Under the pieces are notes generated by a model, which saw only the letters and a program-made list of their open reading frames with translations, ran no database searches and was not told where the DNA came from. DNA of 64,000 nt from Aurifilum marmelostoma (Eukaryota > Ascomycota > Sordariomycetes > Diaporthales > Cryphonectriaceae): assembly GCA_027559495.1 (NCBI GenBank), contig JAMXSV010000031.1:1-64000 (forward strand), given 5' to 3'. The translations under genes were made by a program, and so were the position numbers. Positions 60,756 to 64,000 of this stretch are shown in pieces (position 1 is the stretch's first letter; every line of letters starts with the position of its first letter).

Positions 60756-63035
60756 CCCCTTGAAAATTCCCTCGACCAACCTGGGTATCTCGCTCCCTCC
60801 TCAGTTATTCCAGCCACCCACCAATCCGAGGTCCGCCCCGCCAAGGGCTGGGGGTTTCCTCGCCGTATAATAGTAGTATAGTGACAACCCTCGAGGTGGC
60901 TTTGCACATTGGGCCTTGGCCATTGGTGTCTAGCTAGTCTGGCTGGTGAGGACATGCCGCTTTGCTGGTTCACTCTGATCGAATATGGGTGGGTGTGACA
61001 ATCAAGACAAAAAAAAAAAAAAAAAGTCACGAACGAGCCACTCGCCCACTCACACATACACGCAGACAGATAGACACACACACACACAAAATTCCCGGGA
61101 GAGGCGATGGTCGGAGCGCAAGGGTTGATCCAGGCGTGTGTGGAAGAGGCGGGAGGAGGAGGCAGAGCTGTCACAGCTAACACCTGGGATGGTATCTGAT
61201 GTCGTCGTGACCGCGGTGTCGGTACCTCCGTTGAGGAGGGCCGGAACTGCGCACGCCAAAAGCAATTCGCCTCTGCAGCGGTCCTTTAACCGGAACTGGG
61301 GCCAGCAAGCAGACCCCTGGCCTGTCTGCGCCCGGGATGAGCAGGGTAGGGGCGAAGGGGAAGGGCTGGCTGGATGGCCGCTACTGGTGGTGCTGCTGCT
61401 TTGGTGGTGATGGTGATGGTGGTGGTGCTGGTGCTGCTGCTGCTGCAGGCCGGAGGAAGCCAGGGCCCAGGATCTAGGGCCCAGGATCCAGTGGACTGCA
61501 GCCAGCGCTTGCAAGTCCCAGGCTTGCAGGTGGCACCCCTCCCCCCGCAACCACAATCCACCACACATGTGGCGTCCTGTGCTTCCAACCCTTTCTGGAC
61601 TTCTGGACCAACCCAAAGTCCACGATCCGCCGCGGAGGCCCCCTCCCCACCATCAGCTGCCTCGGAAGCTACGCCATGGTGTGCTGTTCCACCCCGAGTC
61701 CACGGCTCCATCACACACCATCAGACAATACGTACTATGGTACAGTACGGTATGTACATCGACCCCCTTTCCCCACTCACCTGCATCCGGTTTCTGTCTG
61801 GCACACCACTGCTGCAGCATTGACATCTTTCCACCGTACCACCAACTGGACACCAAACACGAAGCAGACCGGAGCGGTAGCTGCAAGGTGCCAAGTCTTG
61901 ATTGACGCATCCACCGCGCTGACAATCATGCTATGTGTGTACACATACACACAAATACACATACACATACACATGCACACACACACACAAGCACAAGCAC
62001 AGATACCGACAAGACCTTGCCAGCAAGGGCTCCGGGACAAGGGCCCCAGGACAAGGGCCTAGTACGGCAAGGACGAGCACCCTCCCTTCCTTTTCTGCGA
62101 CTAAGAGGGTGGAGGAATAGTAGTAGGAAGAGGAGGAACGACCAGCCAACAGCACACCTGCAGTAGTGTCAAATACGCTACGGCTTGTGGACTAGCAGAG
62201 CAGCTGCCCGCCTGGATTGCTTGCTCCCTTAGCCCCGGGGGGTCTTACCACAGTAGTATCATAGGACTGAACGGTAAAACAGCGGCCAACCAAGAGGAGG
62301 AAGAGGAGCTGGAGCTGGAGAGCACTACTCAGTATGGTGCTACCACTACTCACAATCACAACCAGCATGGTACCACTATGGTACCACATAGGGGTACTAT
62401 AGCGGACGGACTGCCAGCTGACTACTACCATAGTACCTAGAACTACCACAGTACGTGCTTCGCAGTGCTACCGCCACGAGCCAGCCACGATCGACACACA
62501 AGTGACCCCCCGGCGTCCGACCCCATTTCCTCGAGCACGCGCACCTCACATGTATCACCTCGACTGCCCCAGAGTGTGTGTGTGTGAAAGAGGGAGGGAG
62601 GAGGAGAGAAAGGGGGGGGGGGGGGAGGGCAAGAAGGACGAGAACAGAAAGAAGAAAAAGAAGAAAAAGAAGAAGAAAAGAAAAAGAAAAAGAACAGAGG
62701 GCATATAGACACTACCCTCGATCTCGATACGTTGGTTGGGCACAGGTACTATAGTAGGCGAGTCATTACCGCATCGCACAGTACACAACTACACCATCGG
62801 CCGGGCGCGGCACGGCTACGCGGGAAAGTTTCGTCCTCTCGTTTTGATCAAATGGCCCGCATGGTCAGTTCAGGGTCCGACCGGGACACACACGCACACG
62901 CTTAACAAGCAAGCTTCTTCTTTTCTATTCTTCTTTTTATCCACACACACACACACACACACGCACATACAAAGGCAGGTAGGCAGGCAAACGAACAGAG
63001 ACAGACCAGCTGGCAGGCAAGTCGAGGCGTTGACG

Positions 63036-63066
<31 letters not shown>
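63036..63066. repeat. (GCT)10 trinucleotide repeat
   Basis: Ten GCT/CTG units in non-coding sequence. Candidate polymorphic microsatellite. Confidence 0.9.
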
Positions 63067-63649
63067 AAATAACAAGCAACCGTGGGGGCGAGAGCCGGCA
63101 GAGGAAAAGAAAAGAAAAAGAGACCGGTCGACGAAGCAGGACGGGACCAAATTGAGACACCGAGGCCCTTCTTCCCCCCCGGTGCCAGACAGAATAGAGT
63201 TAAGAAAAAGTTGGAAAGAGTCAAGTGCCTCCTGCACGCACTCTGTAGAATGGCCAAGCGGTGAGGGCAGGAAGCAAGGCTGCGAGCTCTGTTTGGCTGC
63301 ATCGCCATCCTCGCCGGCAGGGCCCACCGCGTCCCCCAAATGCAAAGCCCGCCGTGGGACGGCTCCGACTTGAGGACCAATATCGGCGATTGAACCTAAA
63401 CTCCTAGGGAGGAAGAGATTGAACCTGCGGTCTTCGTCTCGGCTCATCGTCTCAACTTCTTTTTATTGTTTTTTAGTCGTGTCACGCTTTCCCATGACCT
63501 TTTGGTCCCCAAGAAGAGCTCGATCAGATCCTCGCGGAGATCTGACGCCGTTTCGTCCTGCATGAACCCTTGGTAATCTCCTGCCAGGGAGGAAGGAGAC
63601 AAAAAGAGCCTATTCTTCCGCCTGATCTACGTGTTTTCGGCTCGCTTCA

Positions 63650-63735
63650 GACGCGCGCACACACACTCTCTCTCTCTCTCACACACACACACGCGCGCGC
63701 GCGCACGCATGCATGCATACATAGATATATAAGTA
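63650..63735. repeat. CA/CT/CG/GCAT dinucleotide array
   Basis: Successive blocks of CA, CT, CA, CG, then GCAT and ATAT words. A compound microsatellite with Z-DNA potential in the CACG/CG part (about 63681-63710). Confidence 0.9.
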
Positions 63736-64000
63736 CGAACCACCTCACAGACGGACCTGCGCGCCGACAAACCCCCTGCCTGAATCCTTAAGACCGAAAA
63801 GAAAAACAGGGGAGGAGAAGAGGAGGAGGAAGAGGACAGAAAGAAGAAGGAGGAGGGAAGATAGAGATAAGATTGCATTGTGCTACGTCCCTCACCGACA
63901 CCCTGGCCCTACGAACCGTCCCCCAGGTTTGCTTGGTTCTCGTGTGCGCTCCAACGCCAGAGAACGAGAGAGCGTAGAGAGCAAAAGCTGGGGCGGCTGG

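Larger units (their letters stand above)
51380..64000. other. 12.6 kb gene desert
   Basis: I find no frame with a credible start, domain motif or splice-consistent partner on either strand. The stretch holds many homopolymers (C16 at 55157, A34-G9 at 56973, A32 at 60723, G14 at 62612), CA/GT and CTG microsatellites, alternating CG/CA runs and GTAC-rich palindromes. From about 60.4 kb purine- and pyrimidine-rich blocks resemble a long leader or promoter of a gene beyond the right edge. Non-coding RNAs cannot be excluded. Confidence 0.55.

Overview
This window is nuclear DNA from a filamentous ascomycete, most likely a sordariomycete. The evidence is: genes broken by short introns (about 50-170 nt) with GTAAGT-like donors and YAG acceptors; fungal-type families (RTA1, DUF1770, VID21, NUO14.8, NmrA-like); an AT-rich, ORF-free block at the left edge that looks like DNA degraded by repeat-induced point mutation (RIP); and long pyrimidine-rich leaders. 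I could not assign genus or species.

Layout. 1-690 is the AT-rich RIP-like block. 2.2-3.5 kb holds an RTA1-type membrane protein gene (+). 4.4-6.7 kb holds a DDT/WHIM1-type chromatin protein (-). 8.4-9.4 kb is ribosomal protein uL2 (+). 10.0-11.6 kb is adenosine kinase (+). 12.2-15.3 kb is an EST1/SMG7-like protein (-). A doubtful small spliced gene lies at 16.0-16.5 kb (-). 17.4-23.1 kb is a compact housekeeping block: a ZNF511-like zinc-finger protein (+), BUD31/G10 (-), complex I subunit NUO14.8 (+), RNA polymerase I/III subunit AC19 (-) and an NmrA-like dehydrogenase-fold protein (+). After a 6.1 kb gene-poor stretch come an unrecognised nuclear-type protein (29.2-30.7 kb, +), an unrecognised acidic protein (33.1-34.0 kb, +), prephenate dehydratase (34.2-35.4 kb, -), translation release factor eRF1 (36.7-38.5 kb, -), a DUF1770 protein (39.2-39.9 kb, +), a cytosolic GH13 alpha-glucosidase (40.0-42.1 kb, -), the NuA4 subunit VID21/EAF1 (43.3-48.3 kb, -) and the splicing factor SPP2 (50.4-51.4 kb, +). 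From 51.4 kb to the end (12.6 kb) I find no convincing gene. That stretch is dominated by homopolymers, microsatellites, Z-DNA-prone runs and pyrimidine/purine tracts.

Most genes are core functions: translation (uL2, eRF1), RNA quality control and splicing (SMG7-like, BUD31, SPP2), transcription and chromatin (AC19, VID21, DDT protein), respiration (NUO14.8), and nucleoside, amino-acid and sugar metabolism (adenosine kinase, prephenate dehydratase, maltase). They are not a metabolic cluster. The most interesting signals are: a five-base terminal exon in eRF1 followed in frame by 74 open codons after a UGA-C stop; an in-frame mitochondrial-presequence-like extension on adenosine kinase; two 126-nt introns without stops that could be retained; a frame break in the RTA1 gene; and the large gene desert with recurrent GTAC palindromes. 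No tRNA, rRNA, CRISPR or intact transposon was found. All gene models come from manual splice-site reading and family knowledge; no database search was run.
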